From contig CAIKFU010000108.1 in NCBI GenBank assembly GCA_903826775.1, forward strand, positions 62,001-126,000: 64,000 nt of DNA. The letters run 5' to 3'. Source of the stretch: an uncultured beta proteobacterium. Lineage in GTDB: Bacteria > Pseudomonadota > Gammaproteobacteria > Burkholderiales > Burkholderiaceae. The position numbers were made by a program, and so were the translations under genes. Shown here piece after piece: positions 35,313 through 44,316 of the stretch (position 1 is its first letter; every line of letters begins with the position of its first letter). The notes beneath the pieces were generated by a model that saw nothing but the letters and a program-made list of their open reading frames with translations, ran no database searches and had not been told where the DNA came from.

Positions 35313-36235
35313 CAGAAGTAACCTTCTTTCTTGCGACGCTCCATAGAGGCCTCATTAGTTTGGTCATCCATGCGAGTTGCTCCACGTTCGGTAATTTCAG
35401 TAATGGCCGTCTCAGCAATGATGTCGAGGGGATTGGATGCAGTGCTTAATACAGGGCAGGTGCAGCTGATGTCACCCACAGTACGAAAGCGTACATCTAA
35501 TACTTCACTGACGTCGCTAGGTGCTTTTGGGGTGATATTTGTCACTGGAACCAATAAGCTATTTTTTCTCACCACTTCACGTTGGTGGGTGTAGTAAATG
35601 CTTGGAAGTGTTAATTTCTCACGGGAAATGTATTGCCAGATATCAAGTTCGGTCCAGTTGGAAATCGGGAACACGCGCATATTCTCGCCTTTGGCGATCC
35701 GGGCGTTATATAAGTTCCAGAGTTCTGGACGTTGAGCCTTTGGATCCCATTGGCCAAAGTCGTCTCGAAAGGAGAAGATGCGTTCCTTAGCGCGTGCTTT
35801 TTCTTCATCGCGACGAGCGCCACCCATTAGGGCGTCGAATTCATGTTCTGTAATTGCCTCTAACAAAGTTACGGCCTGCGCGGCATTGCGCGAATCGGTT
35901 TCTTTGCGTAAACGCACAGTTCCTTTTTTGATGGAGTCTTCTACAAGACCCACAATCAACTTCACACCCGTTTTTTCCACCACAGCGTCACGATAGGAAA
36001 TGACTTCTGGATAGTTGTGGCCGGTATCAATATGCAAAATTGGGAAAGGCAGTTTCACAGGACGATCACCAAACTGAAATGCTTTACGAGCCAAGTGGAA
36101 CATAACAATAGAGTCTTTACCGCCCGAGAACAGCATGGCTGGGTTAGAGCACTGCGCTACCACTTCACGAATGATGTAAATAGATTCAGCTTCAAGCCAA
36201 TCCAAATGGTCGTCCAATAATTTATTTTCTTGCAT
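35312..36235 (-). CDS. cysD: Sulfate adenylyltransferase small subunit
   Basis: The 307-residue catalytic subunit that makes adenosine 5'-phosphosulfate from ATP and sulfate. It belongs to the PP-loop ATPase fold, with the P-loop FSGGKDS at residues 37-43. Further family stretches are HIDTGHNYPEV and GGARRDEEKARAKER. The C-terminal EASMERRKKEGYF is typical. Length fits E. coli CysD (302). It lies 27 bases after cysH on the same strand. Confidence 0.97.
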   Translation of the reverse strand: MQENKLLDDHLDWLEAESIYIIREVVAQCSNPAMLFSGGKDSIVMFHLARKAFQFGDRPVKLPFPILHIDTGHNYPEVISYRDAVVEKTGVKLIVGLVEDSIKKGTVRLRKETDSRNAAQAVTLLEAITEHEFDALMGGARRDEEKARAKERIFSFRDDFGQWDPKAQRPELWNLYNARIAKGENMRVFPISNWTELDIWQYISREKLTLPSIYYTHQREVVRKNSLLVPVTNITPKAPSDVSEVLDVRFRTVGDISCTCPVLSTASNPLDIIAETAITEITERGATRMDDQTNEASMERRKKEGYF

Positions 36236-36262
36236 TCGTTACTTCATTCTTATTGAGATTAA

Positions 36263-36991
36263 TTACTTATTAATATGAAGACCACATTCTTTGCTGTCGC
36301 TTTGTAGCCACCACCAGCGACCGGCACGAATGTCTTCACCTTTTTTCACTTGACGTGTACAGGGATCGCAGCCAATGCTGGGGTAGCCTTTGAGGTGCAA
36401 AGGATGAATAGGGACTTTCTCTTGTTGAATATAAGCCCAGATATCGGCTTCAGTCCAATCAAACAAGGGATTGAACTTGGCGATGCCTCTTACGTCATCT
36501 AATTCTTCTAAATTGAGTTCAGTGCGCGTAGTAGATTGTTCACGTCTTTGGCCAGTGATCCAGGCGTTTGCACCAAGCAGTGCAGTATTTAAGGGTTTGA
36601 TTTTGCGCGCGCCACAGCAAGCATTTTTTGACTCTTCGCCATCGTAAAAACCGTTCATGCCGTATTGATCAATAAAGGCCTGAACATCATCTTCATTTGG
36701 ATAAGCCTTTTCGATCACTACGTCATAACGATCTTCAGTGGTCTTCACCATGTCTTCAGTTTCTTGATGCAATCGTCCTGTAGCAAGGGTAAATAATTTC
36801 ATCTTTGCATGGGCTTTGACAAGTGCATCAGTAATCACCATATCTTCAGCTGCTAGGCTAGTGGCAAAACGAACATCAGAAAAACGACTCGAAATATCTA
36901 GTAAACGCTGCTTCAGGGCGGCAGATTTCTCCGCAAGTTCAGTGGGGGTGAGGTTGCTGGCTGGTATTGACCAAAATTCTGGAGCGATCAT
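36263..36991 (-). CDS. cysH: Assimilatory adenylylsulfate (APS) reductase
   Basis: A 242-residue reductase converting APS (rather than PAPS) to sulfite. The [4Fe-4S] ligands that mark APS reductases are all present: CC at 125-126 and C208 and C211 (GCDPC). The catalytic Cys is C236 in the C-terminal ECGLH. Since it uses APS directly, no CysC kinase is needed, and none is present. It overlaps the TauE/SafE gene upstream by four bases. Sulfite reductase (CysI) is not in the window. Confidence 0.95.
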   Translation of the reverse strand: MIAPEFWSIPASNLTPTELAEKSAALKQRLLDISSRFSDVRFATSLAAEDMVITDALVKAHAKMKLFTLATGRLHQETEDMVKTTEDRYDVVIEKAYPNEDDVQAFIDQYGMNGFYDGEESKNACCGARKIKPLNTALLGANAWITGQRREQSTTRTELNLEELDDVRGIAKFNPLFDWTEADIWAYIQQEKVPIHPLHLKGYPSIGCDPCTRQVKKGEDIRAGRWWWLQSDSKECGLHINK

Positions 36992-37782
36992 GAAGAGACG
37001 AGTTTAATTCCAACCAAAAATAGAGTTGCTGCAAGCGTAATTCTTGTTGCGCGTTCAGATAGGGTGCTGGCAAGTTTAGCACCTATCCATATAGCAGGGA
37101 CCGAGCCAATTAAGAGACCAAAAAGCAAGTCAAAGTGGACATTTCCAAGCCACCAGTGCCCAATTCCCGCCAAGGCAGTAAGGGGGACAGCATAAGCTAT
37201 GTCGGTGCCTGCAACCTGTGCAGGCTTCAGGTATGGATAGAGGACCAATATCAAGGTGGCGCCAATTGCACCGGCGCCAATTGATGAAATGGTTACTAAC
37301 ACGCCAATTACAGCCCCAACTGAAACGGTAGCTATCTTGAGGTTGTTGCCGCTCGGTAAAGCACTGGGATTGCGTTGAACCCAATTTAAAATTTTAGCTC
37401 TAAATAAAAGTGATCCCGCAGTAAGCAGCACAGAAATCCCTATTGAAATGCTGATGAAGTGGTTAAAGTTTTTAGAAACTGGCCCAATAAATTTTAGAGT
37501 TAGGATGGAAAGGATGGCGGTGGTGAGGCTACCAATACAGAGAAGCCGAACAATGTCCCATCTTACGTTGCCATGAAGTTTATGAGCGGCTGTGCCAAAT
37601 CCTTTGGTGATTGCTGCAAATGCCAAATCTGTTCCAACCGCTGTAGTTGGTGCAACTCCAAAAATAATAGTAAGAAGAGGCGTCATGAGAGAACCGCCGC
37701 CAACCCCTGTCATTCCTACTAGAAGACCGACAAGCGCACCAGAAATAATAAATTGAGAGGAGTCTAGAAAAAATTGGATCAT
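36988..37782 (-). CDS. TauE/SafE family permease of the cys operon
   Basis: A 264-residue membrane protein with about eight helices. The N-terminal GMTGVGGGSLMTP (near residue 25) and the middle ISSIGAGAIGATL (near 165) are the two repeated family motifs. Its stop overlaps the start of cysH, so it is co-expressed with sulfate reduction. In such operons these proteins are proposed to import sulfate or to export excess sulfite; neither can be told by sequence. It is the second TauE/SafE protein in the window and is not closely similar to the one at 26.6 kb. Confidence 0.88.
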   Translation of the reverse strand: MIQFFLDSSQFIISGALVGLLVGMTGVGGGSLMTPLLTIIFGVAPTTAVGTDLAFAAITKGFGTAAHKLHGNVRWDIVRLLCIGSLTTAILSILTLKFIGPVSKNFNHFISISIGISVLLTAGSLLFRAKILNWVQRNPSALPSGNNLKIATVSVGAVIGVLVTISSIGAGAIGATLILVLYPYLKPAQVAGTDIAYAVPLTALAGIGHWWLGNVHFDLLFGLLIGSVPAIWIGAKLASTLSERATRITLAATLFLVGIKLVSS

Positions 37783-37805
37783 ATTAAGTGGGTAAAAACT
37801 CTGTA

Positions 37806-37970
37806 CTAAGAGAAAGATTGCTCAAACTCTTCCAGTTTGATGGCATTCATGAGAAACAGAATTTGGCGCTGAAAACTTTTGCGCTCATCAATTTTGTCCA
37901 GAGGCACACGATCGTGTTCACGTAGCAAACCCGTAATAACTGGATTGAAGTGCTCTCTGACTGGTGACAT
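37806..37970 (-). CDS. Small conserved-looking protein at head of cys operon
   Basis: A 54-residue soluble protein beginning MSPVREHFNPVITGLL. The ATG at 37970 has a good AAGGAA site 6 bases upstream, while the longer frame to 38030 would run into the inverted repeats of the promoter region. It is charged, with a likely helical C-terminal half (RKSFQRQILFLMNAIKLEEFEQSF), and has no membrane segment. It is 23 bases before the TauE/SafE gene, so it is probably the first gene of the cys operon. I do not recognise a family. Confidence 0.65.
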   Translation of the reverse strand: MSPVREHFNPVITGLLREHDRVPLDKIDERKSFQRQILFLMNAIKLEEFEQSFS

Positions 37971-38015
37971 CGTAATTCCTTGGTAAAGACTCGTTAGGCA
38001 GAATTTACCAAGTTG

Positions 38016-38070
38016 GCTATATATCCACAAGGAATATATAGCGATATCTAAATTACTTTTAGCTATATAG
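38016..38070. promoter_or_regulatory. Inverted repeats upstream of the cys operon
   Basis: GCTATATAT (38016-38024) and ATATATAGC (38034-38042) are perfect 9-base arms with a 9-base spacer. A third related element, AGCTATATAG, is at 38061-38070. They lie between the small cys gene and fpr, 46 bases upstream of the small gene's ATG. This is the expected place for a CysB-type LysR activator, whose sites are loose dyads, but that identity is inference. Confidence 0.55.
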
Positions 38071-38080
38071 GTGGTTTTGT

Positions 38081-38857
38081 TTACTTCTCTACAAACGCGC
38101 GTTCGTAGACATAGTCACCCATCTGACCAAGACTAGGGGAAACTTTAAAGCCCCGGGCATCAAGCATGTCAGCGGTTTCTTTAAGCATGGATGGACTGCC
38201 GCAAATCATGGCCCGATCAACGACGGGATCCAAAGGAGGTAGGCCGATATCATTAAACAGCTGGCCCGATTCAATTGCAGTTGTAAGGCGTCCCGTTTGT
38301 TTGAATGCTTCCCGTGTTACGGTCGGGTAATAAATCAGTTTTTCTCGAACTATTTCGCCAAGAAATTCATCTTGGGGCAATTCATTTTTTAGGTAATTTT
38401 CATAGGCTAGCTCACTCACAAGGCGTACGCCATGAACCAACACTACCTTTTCAAACTTGTCATACGTTTCAGGGTCGCGAATAATGCTCATAAAGGGGGC
38501 CATTCCCGTCCCGGTGCTGAATAAATATAAATTCTTGCCTGGATTCAAATCGTCTATCACCAAGGTCCCGACGGATTTTTCACTTACCAGGATTGGATCG
38601 CCAACCTTGATCAACTGGAGTCGCGAAGTGAGGGGACCATCCTGAACTTTGATGCTCAGAAATTCTAAGTGCTCCTCATAGTTGGGGCTTGCTACGCTAT
38701 AGGCTCTTACCAACGGCTTACCGTTTACCTCAAGGCCGATCATTAGAAAATGACCGCTACGAAAGCGCAAACCTTTATTTCTGGTGGTAGTAAAGCTAAA
38801 AAGGGTGTCATTCCAATGGTGAACAGTGAGTACGGTTTCGGTGTTATATGCGGCCAT
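38081..38857 (-). CDS. fpr: Ferredoxin/flavodoxin-NADP reductase
   Basis: A 258-residue flavoprotein exchanging electrons between NADPH and ferredoxin or flavodoxin; it may feed sulfite reductase and the isc ferredoxin. The FAD motif RAYSVASP is near residue 51. The NADP-binding STGTGMAPFMSI is near 113. The C-terminus YVYERAFVEK is a family mark. Length matches E. coli Fpr (248). It is upstream of the cys operon on the same strand, separated by the repeated operator region, so it may have its own promoter. Confidence 0.94.
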   Translation of the reverse strand: MAAYNTETVLTVHHWNDTLFSFTTTRNKGLRFRSGHFLMIGLEVNGKPLVRAYSVASPNYEEHLEFLSIKVQDGPLTSRLQLIKVGDPILVSEKSVGTLVIDDLNPGKNLYLFSTGTGMAPFMSIIRDPETYDKFEKVVLVHGVRLVSELAYENYLKNELPQDEFLGEIVREKLIYYPTVTREAFKQTGRLTTAIESGQLFNDIGLPPLDPVVDRAMICGSPSMLKETADMLDARGFKVSPSLGQMGDYVYERAFVEK

Positions 38858-38901
38858 AAATGCTTACGTATTGAGGATTTTTTAGTGGAGAATAGCTTCA
38901 A

Positions 38902-38929
38902 TTATCCCCATTTTTAAAAACGGGGATAA
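38902..38929 (-). terminator. 28-base hairpin between a Bug gene and fpr
   Basis: TTATCCCC and GGGGATAA flank a TTTTTAAAAA core; the whole is a palindrome with only one mismatched pair. It starts directly after the stop of the Bug gene (38931) and lies 45 bases before fpr on the same strand. A U-tract is lacking, so it may be an attenuator or transcript stabiliser instead of a full terminator. Confidence 0.55.
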
Positions 38930-38930
38930 A

Positions 38931-39899
38931 TCATTCAGCCTGAATGCCGATGGATTTAACCAGTTGAGAGTATTTCGTAGATTCGCGTCTAATGAATTCA
39001 TCGAAATCAGTTCGAGAGTTGGCGCGTATCAAAATACCATCTTTTTCAAGCGGATTTTTGAAGGCGGGATCCTCTAGGACGCTGTTTACGGCTGCATTGA
39101 GGAAATTGACTACTGCATCTGGAGTGCCGACTGGAGCAAATAGTCCTCCCCAAAGCGTAAAGTTAAAACCCTTTAGCTCATCTTCTGCTACGGTATGGAC
39201 GTCCGGCAAGACAGGCATTCTTTTAACGGACGAAACGGCTAAGGCGGTTAAATTTTTAGTTTGAATTTGGGGGATTACCGAGGGAGCGCTCGAGAAGAAG
39301 GCATCAACATGCCCACCCAAAACATCGGTCATTGCAGGTCCGGCACCTTTATATGGGGCGTGAATCAAATCAATTCCAACTCCCTGACAAAGGGCCGCCG
39401 CTGCCAAGTGCCCCGGCGTTGCTGAACCAGAAGATGCATAAGTCATTCCACCCGGCTTGGCTTTTGCAGCCTTAATAAAATCAGGAAGGTTTTTAAATGG
39501 TGAATTGATGGAGGTAACCATGATTAGTGGTACTTCGCCAATGAGGGCGACCGGTTTAAAATCCTTTATGGGGTTATATCCCAAATCCTTCGATACGGAA
39601 GGGTTGATTGCCATTTCCCCGGTTTGACCGAGAAGCAATGTGTAGCCATCGGGGTTAGCTTTTGCAACGTAGCGACTTCCTAGCGCGCCGGTTGCTCCGG
39701 GTTTATTTTCTACAATGAATGATTGTTTGGTTTTGACGCTGAGTTTTTCGGCCACTTGCCTTGCAAGAAGATCGCCAAGTCCGCCCGGAGCATAGGTGAC
39801 TACAATCGTAACGGGTTTATTTGGGTAAGGAACCTGAGCATGGGTTGTGCCAAATGAAATGATGCTAAGTGCAATGAGGGCGAGGGTGTTTTTAACCAT
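38931..39899 (-). CDS. Bug/TctC-type periplasmic solute-binding protein (4 of 6)
   Basis: A binding protein of about 322 residues. The signal peptide (VKNTLALIALSIISFGTTHAQ) precedes YPNKPVTIVVTYAPGGLGDLL; note Thr-Tyr where the family usually has Pro-Phe before APGG, which may alter ligand choice. Other family motifs (APYKGAGPAMTDVLGGHV) are intact. ATG 39899 is chosen; a TTG at 39908 has AAAGGA three bases upstream and may be used instead. Isolated from other transport genes and divergent from dsbB. Confidence 0.9.
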   Translation of the reverse strand: MVKNTLALIALSIISFGTTHAQVPYPNKPVTIVVTYAPGGLGDLLARQVAEKLSVKTKQSFIVENKPGATGALGSRYVAKANPDGYTLLLGQTGEMAINPSVSKDLGYNPIKDFKPVALIGEVPLIMVTSINSPFKNLPDFIKAAKAKPGGMTYASSGSATPGHLAAAALCQGVGIDLIHAPYKGAGPAMTDVLGGHVDAFFSSAPSVIPQIQTKNLTALAVSSVKRMPVLPDVHTVAEDELKGFNFTLWGGLFAPVGTPDAVVNFLNAAVNSVLEDPAFKNPLEKDGILIRANSRTDFDEFIRRESTKYSQLVKSIGIQAE

Positions 39900-39981
39900 T
39901 TTGTGCAATATTCCTTTAAGGCTCAATTTTAACCCTTGCTAGGGTATGGGGTATGCCATGCTGCCCTAGTATCATTGGGGT

Positions 39982-40461
39982 ATGAAGCCGATCCAATTTT
40001 TATTTCTTGCCTTTTTTAGCCTGGCGCTGATTGCGGTGGCCGTCACACTGCAATACGTGGGATATCAAGAGGTTTTATACGCCCCTTGCCCTTTATGTAT
40101 TTTGCAAAGACTGGGTTATCTTGGCATCGCCTTGTCTTGCTTTTTGGCGATTTCCTTTAAATCCCTTGCCAAATGGTTTCATGCATTGGCATTTATTTTT
40201 GCAAGTTATGGCCTTGGGGTTGCGATTCGACATGTCTGGGTGTTATCGCACCCGGATTCTTCTTGTGGAATTGACCCGCTGGAAACATGGATCAATCAAT
40301 TTCAACTAACCAATTATTTTTCCTGGATATTCAAGGCCGACGGTTTTTGTACTGCGAAGTTGCCTACTATATTGGGTTTGCAGGTGCCCGAATGGTCTTT
40401 GGTATGGTTTTCCATTTTCTGGATAGCATTGTTGCTGACTTTTTTTAGAAGGGTCAAATAG
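39982..40461 (+). CDS. dsbB: Disulfide bond formation protein DsbB
   Basis: A 159-residue inner-membrane protein with four helices that reoxidises DsbA and passes electrons to quinone. The first periplasmic pair is C36-C39 in CPLC; the second pair is C95 and C123 in the second periplasmic loop. The quinone-site Arg follows in ILQRLGY. Length fits short betaproteobacterial DsbB. The gene stands alone, with the inverted pair CTAGGG/CCCTAG in the 82 bases before it. Confidence 0.93.
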   Translation: MKPIQFLFLAFFSLALIAVAVTLQYVGYQEVLYAPCPLCILQRLGYLGIALSCFLAISFKSLAKWFHALAFIFASYGLGVAIRHVWVLSHPDSSCGIDPLETWINQFQLTNYFSWIFKADGFCTAKLPTILGLQVPEWSLVWFSIFWIALLLTFFRRVK

Positions 40462-40498
40462 TCCCCATTTTGTTTTATAGAATTTAAAGTGCTTAACT

Positions 40499-40539
40499 TA
40501 TGAAAATTGCTTCTTTTACAGGCAAGCAGAATTTTCATA
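40499..40539. promoter_or_regulatory. Inverted repeat upstream of cysK
   Basis: TATGAAAATT (40499-40508) and AATTTTCATA (40530-40539) are perfect 10-base arms with a 20-base spacer-plus-one, ending 36 bases before the cysK start. The spacing of nearly three helical turns centre to centre suits a LysR-type regulator such as CysB. It differs in sequence from the cys-operon repeats, which weakens the idea of a shared regulator. Confidence 0.45.
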
Positions 40540-40575
40540 TGATCGTTCTACATATTTTCATTTCAAGGAATCTGC

Positions 40576-41547
40576 ATGACTTATTTTAAAGACAACTCTG
40601 AAACGATTGGACGTACCCCGCTGGTACGGTTGAATCGCGTGACTGATGGTGCAAAGGCCATCGTGTTGGCAAAGATTGAAGGCAGAAATCCTGCCTATTC
40701 GGTAAAGTGCCGTATCGGCGTATCGATGGTCAACGATGCTCAGAAAAAAGGCTTGCTGGGTCCTGGCAAGGAATTGGTTGAGCCAACGAGTGGAAATACC
40801 GGCATTGCCTTGGCATTTGTGGCGGCAGCACGTGGTATCCCCTTAACGTTGACGATGCCAGAGACTATGAGCCTGGAACGTCGCAAGCTATTAACAGCGC
40901 TGGGAGCAAAAATCGTGTTGACTGAAGGCCCTAAGGGTATGAATGGCGCAATTGCAAAGGCGAAAGAGATTGCCGAATCCGACCCCAAATATATTTTGCT
41001 ACAGCAATTTAGCAATCCATCGAATCCTGCAATTCATGAAACTACGACAGGCCCTGAAATTTGGGAGGATACCGATGGCAAGATTGATGTATTTGTTGCA
41101 GGTGTTGGAACTGGCGGTACCCTCACAGGCGTTAGTCGTTATATCAAAAAGATTAAGAACAAAACGATAACATCGGTTGCAGTAGAACCCACCAGTAGTC
41201 CTGTAATTACTCAAAAACTCAATGGGGAGGAGATTAAGCCGGCCCCCCATAAAATTCAGGGTATCGGCGCAGGTTTCATTCCGGACAACTTGGACCTCTC
41301 TCTGGTCGATTTGGTGGAACAGGTCAGCAATGAAGAGGCAATTGAATTTGCCCGACGCCTTGCCAAAGAAGAAGGTATTTTGGCTGGCATCTCCTGCGGA
41401 GCTGCAGCAGCTGTCGCAGTGCGTTTGGCAAAAAAACCAGAGTATGAGGGAAAGACGATCGTTGTGGTTCTTCCGGACTCCGCTGAGCGTTACCTGAGTT
41501 CAGCCCTCTTTGAAGGCGTATTTGATGAGAAGGGCTTGCCTGCCTGA
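40576..41547 (+). CDS. cysK: Cysteine synthase A (O-acetylserine sulfhydrylase)
   Basis: A 323-residue PLP enzyme, the same length as E. coli CysK, that makes cysteine from O-acetylserine and sulfide. The PLP Lys is K44 in [11 protein letters not shown], a sequence that marks CysK rather than CysM. The substrate loop is PTSGNTG and the phosphate-binding loop [10 protein letters not shown]. The gene ends the sulfur-assimilation stretch of the window and is followed by a strong bidirectional terminator. Confidence 0.96.
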   Translation: MTYFKDNSETIGRTPLVRLNRVTDGAKAIVLAKIEGRNPAYSVKCRIGVSMVNDAQKKGLLGPGKELVEPTSGNTGIALAFVAAARGIPLTLTMPETMSLERRKLLTALGAKIVLTEGPKGMNGAIAKAKEIAESDPKYILLQQFSNPSNPAIHETTTGPEIWEDTDGKIDVFVAGVGTGGTLTGVSRYIKKIKNKTITSVAVEPTSSPVITQKLNGEEIKPAPHKIQGIGAGFIPDNLDLSLVDLVEQVSNEEAIEFARRLAKEEGILAGISCGAAAAVAVRLAKKPEYEGKTIVVVLPDSAERYLSSALFEGVFDEKGLPA

Positions 41548-41580
41548 GATTGTTAAGACTTGCTGTAAAAGTTGCCCAAT

Positions 41581-41606
41581 AAAAAGCCGCAATACAGCGG
41601 CTTTTT
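41581..41606. terminator. Bidirectional intrinsic terminator between cysK and lysS
   Basis: AAAAAGCCGC and GCGGCTTTTT are perfect 10-base arms with a 6-base loop. The five-base G+C core is flanked by an A-run on one side and a T-run on the other, so it works as a Rho-independent terminator for both the cysK transcript and the opposing recJ-prfB-lysS transcript. Confidence 0.93.
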
Positions 41607-41630
41607 ATTTCACCCGTTTTTCTTGCAGGC

Positions 41631-43178
41631 TTATTCTTCTTCGCGACGTAGATGCGGGAAGAGAATAACATCCCGAATATTGGGAACATCCGTTAATAAC
41701 ATGACCAAACGATCGATGCCAATTCCACACCCTCCGGTAGGTGGCATGCCGTACTCGAGCGCGCGGATAAAGTCATGGTCAAAATACATTGCTTCTTCAT
41801 TGCCAGCTTCTTTTTGCTCGACCTGCTTGCGAAAACGTTCGGCCTGATCTTCGGCATCGTTTAACTCAGAGAAGCCGTTGGCAATTTCTCTGCCGGTAAT
41901 AAACAACTCAAAGCGTTCAGTTATGCCGGGGCGAGTATCCGATTCGCGAGCAAGCGGACTAACTTCGATTGGATAATCAATAATGTAGGTCGGGTCCCAA
42001 AGGTGTTCTTCCGCAACCAATTCAAAAAGAGCCAGCTGAAGAGCGCCTAAGCCAGCACCTTTAAGCATGGGGCTATTAGGATCTTCCCCGCCTTTTTTCA
42101 ATTCGGAGCGAATAAATTCGGTGTCCTCTAGCTGTTTCGCAGCATATTGTTTATTGGATTGCGGAGCGAATTTCAGGATTGCTTCAGTAATGGTGAGGCG
42201 TTGAAACGGTTTGCTGAGATCGAGCTCACGTCCTTGATGACTTAAGACGGCGGTGCCTTGGGCGTCAATCGCGGCCGAGCGAATCAGGTTTTCAGTAAAG
42301 TCCATTAGCCAGCGATAGTCGGTGTACGCGGCATAAAACTCCATCATTGTGAATTCGGGATTGTGGCGAGGGCTAACACCCTCGTTGCGGAAATTGCGGT
42401 TAATTTCAAAGACGCGCTCAAAGCCACCAACAACCAACCGTTTTAAATACAGTTCAGGCGCAATCCGCAAATACATTTGCATATCAAGTGCATTGTGGTG
42501 GGTGATGAACGGTTTCGCCGTTGCTCCTCCCGGTATGGGATGGAGCATCGGCGTTTCCACTTCCATAAAATTCGCATCCAACATATGGTGGCGCAGCGAG
42601 GCAATGGCCTTACTGCGTGCCAAGAAAGTCGCTCTTGTATCAGGGCTGACAATCAAATCCACATACCTCTGACGGTACTTTGTCTCCAGGTCGGATAGGC
42701 CGTGAAACTTGTCTGGTAGAGGGCGCAATGACTTACTTAATAGTCGCAAATTGGAACACTCGACCGATAGTTCACCTTTGTTAGTCTTAAAGATCAATCC
42801 TTCAGCGGCAATAAAGTCACCCAAATCCCAATGCTTGAAAGCTGCGTGGGTTTCCGTGCCGCTAATATCGTCGCTGATAAAAAATTGGATTTGGCCGCTA
42901 CGATCTTGAATGGTTGCAAAACTCGCTTTGCCCATGACACGCTTGAGCACCATGCGACCAGCTACTTTGACGTGTATTTTCTTGGTGGCTAATTCTTCCT
43001 TATTGAAGCTGTCGTAATGCGCATGCAGATCTGCGGCTAGGTGCGTTGGCGAGAAATCATTTGGAAAGGCAACGCCTGCCGCACGCAGTTTGGCTAGTTT
43101 TTCACGACGTTCCGCGATGATGTGGTTTTCATCAACCGGGTCGGTGTTAACGGAATTTTTTGGTGTGTTCTGGTTCAT
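41631..43178 (-). CDS. lysS: Lysyl-tRNA synthetase, class II
   Basis: A 515-residue synthetase charging tRNA-Lys. The N-terminal anticodon-binding OB fold occupies about residues 60-165. Class II motif 2 is [20 protein letters not shown] and motif 3 is [13 protein letters not shown] near the C-terminus. Length matches E. coli LysS (505). It follows prfB by 12 bases, the same prfB-lysS order as in E. coli. Confidence 0.98.
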   Translation of the reverse strand: MNQNTPKNSVNTDPVDENHIIAERREKLAKLRAAGVAFPNDFSPTHLAADLHAHYDSFNKEELATKKIHVKVAGRMVLKRVMGKASFATIQDRSGQIQFFISDDISGTETHAAFKHWDLGDFIAAEGLIFKTNKGELSVECSNLRLLSKSLRPLPDKFHGLSDLETKYRQRYVDLIVSPDTRATFLARSKAIASLRHHMLDANFMEVETPMLHPIPGGATAKPFITHHNALDMQMYLRIAPELYLKRLVVGGFERVFEINRNFRNEGVSPRHNPEFTMMEFYAAYTDYRWLMDFTENLIRSAAIDAQGTAVLSHQGRELDLSKPFQRLTITEAILKFAPQSNKQYAAKQLEDTEFIRSELKKGGEDPNSPMLKGAGLGALQLALFELVAEEHLWDPTYIIDYPIEVSPLARESDTRPGITERFELFITGREIANGFSELNDAEDQAERFRKQVEQKEAGNEEAMYFDHDFIRALEYGMPPTGGCGIGIDRLVMLLTDVPNIRDVILFPHLRREEE

Positions 43179-43190
43179 ATCAGTAGGTAA

Positions 43191-44295
43191 TTAAATGCCT
43201 TGTTTCAGGCTGGCCTCAATAAAAGCATCCAAGTCGCCATCCAGCACTTTTTGAGTGTTGGAAATTTCAACATTGGTACGTAAATCTTTAATACGGCTTT
43301 GATCTAGAACATAAGAGCGGATCTGGTGACCCCAGCCTACATCGGTTTTCGTGGCTTCAAGCTTGTCCTGTTCTACACGCCGTTTTTGCATTTCATGCTC
43401 ATATAGACGTGATTTCAACATGGTCATCGCTTCGGCGCGGTTGCGGTGTTGACTGCGATCATTTTGGCATTGGACAACGATGCCGGTAGGGATGTGCGTA
43501 AGGCGAACAGCCGAATCGGTTTTATTGATATGCTGACCACCAGCTCCTGATGCGCGGTAAGTATCCGTCCGTATATCTGCGGGATTGACTTCGATCTCGA
43601 TGGAGTCATCGATCTCAGGGTAAACATAAATACTGGCAAAAGAAGTGTGGCGACCATTTGAGGAGTCGAACGGCGACTTTCTCACTAGGCGGTGTACTCC
43701 TGTTTCCGAGCGAAGATGGCCATAGGCATATTCGCCATCGACTCTGATCGTTGCGCTTTTGATTCCAGCAACATCGCCATCGGACTCCTCGAGGATTTCT
43801 GTCTTGTAACCCTTGCGCTCACAGTATTTCAGATATTGGCGATAGAGCATGCTAGCCCAGTCGCAGGCTTCGGTTCCACCTGCGCCAGCTTGAATATCGA
43901 TAAAGCAATTGCAAGGATCCATTTCGTTGTGGAACATGCGACGAAACTCTAGATCGGCAATGACCTTACCGTAGGACTCAGTATCCTTTTCAATTGAGGT
44001 AATAGTCTCAAAGTCGCTCTCGTCTTTGGCCATCTCGAACAACTCAAGGGCGCTGGTGATGTTGGTGTTTAAATTGGATAGGGTTGACACAACTCCATCG
44101 AGCAATTTTTTTTCTTTTCCAAGAGATTGAGCCTTTTTTTGATCATCCCAGATTTTTGGATCTTCGAGTATTGAATTGACCTCAGTCAGGCGGCGTGACT
44201 TTACATCGAAGTCAAAGATACCCCCGAAGGGCTTGTTCGCGTGCGAGTAGATCGGAGAGTGTGTTTGAGATGAGGTTTAATTGTTCGGCTTCCAT
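43191..44295 (-). CDS. prfB: Peptide chain release factor 2 (programmed +1 frameshift)
   Basis: RF2 terminates translation at UGA and UAA. A 27-codon first frame (ATG at 44295) ends at an in-frame TGA (44212-44214); reading then slips +1 and continues from 44213 to 43191, giving 367 residues, close to E. coli RF2 (365). The stop-codon recognition motif SPF (RKSPFDSS) and the catalytic GGQ (GAGGQHINK) are both present. The shift is autoregulatory: low RF2 lets ribosomes pause at UGA and slip. It lies between recJ and lysS. This is an intact gene, not a pseudogene. Confidence 0.97.
44211..44226 (-). promoter_or_regulatory. prfB: prfB recoding signal
   Basis: On the coding strand the site reads CGG-GGG-TAT-CTT-TGA-C. 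The GGGGG run is the internal Shine-Dalgarno three bases before the CTT slip codon, TGA is the poor stop and C the weakening base after it. These match the E. coli prfB signal (AGG-GGG-TAT-CTT-TGA-C) except for the first base. Confidence 0.95.
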
Positions 44296-44316
44296 CCCGA
44301 CATTATAGAGGGGATA

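Noticed and set aside
41324-41689. 121-codon minus-strand frame over the end of cysK and the start of the intergenic region
   Set aside because: It crosses the strong bidirectional terminator and is antisense to conserved CysK residues.
43191-44105. prfB as a truncated or broken gene
   Set aside because: The upstream 27-codon frame and the standard recoding signal restore a full-length RF2.
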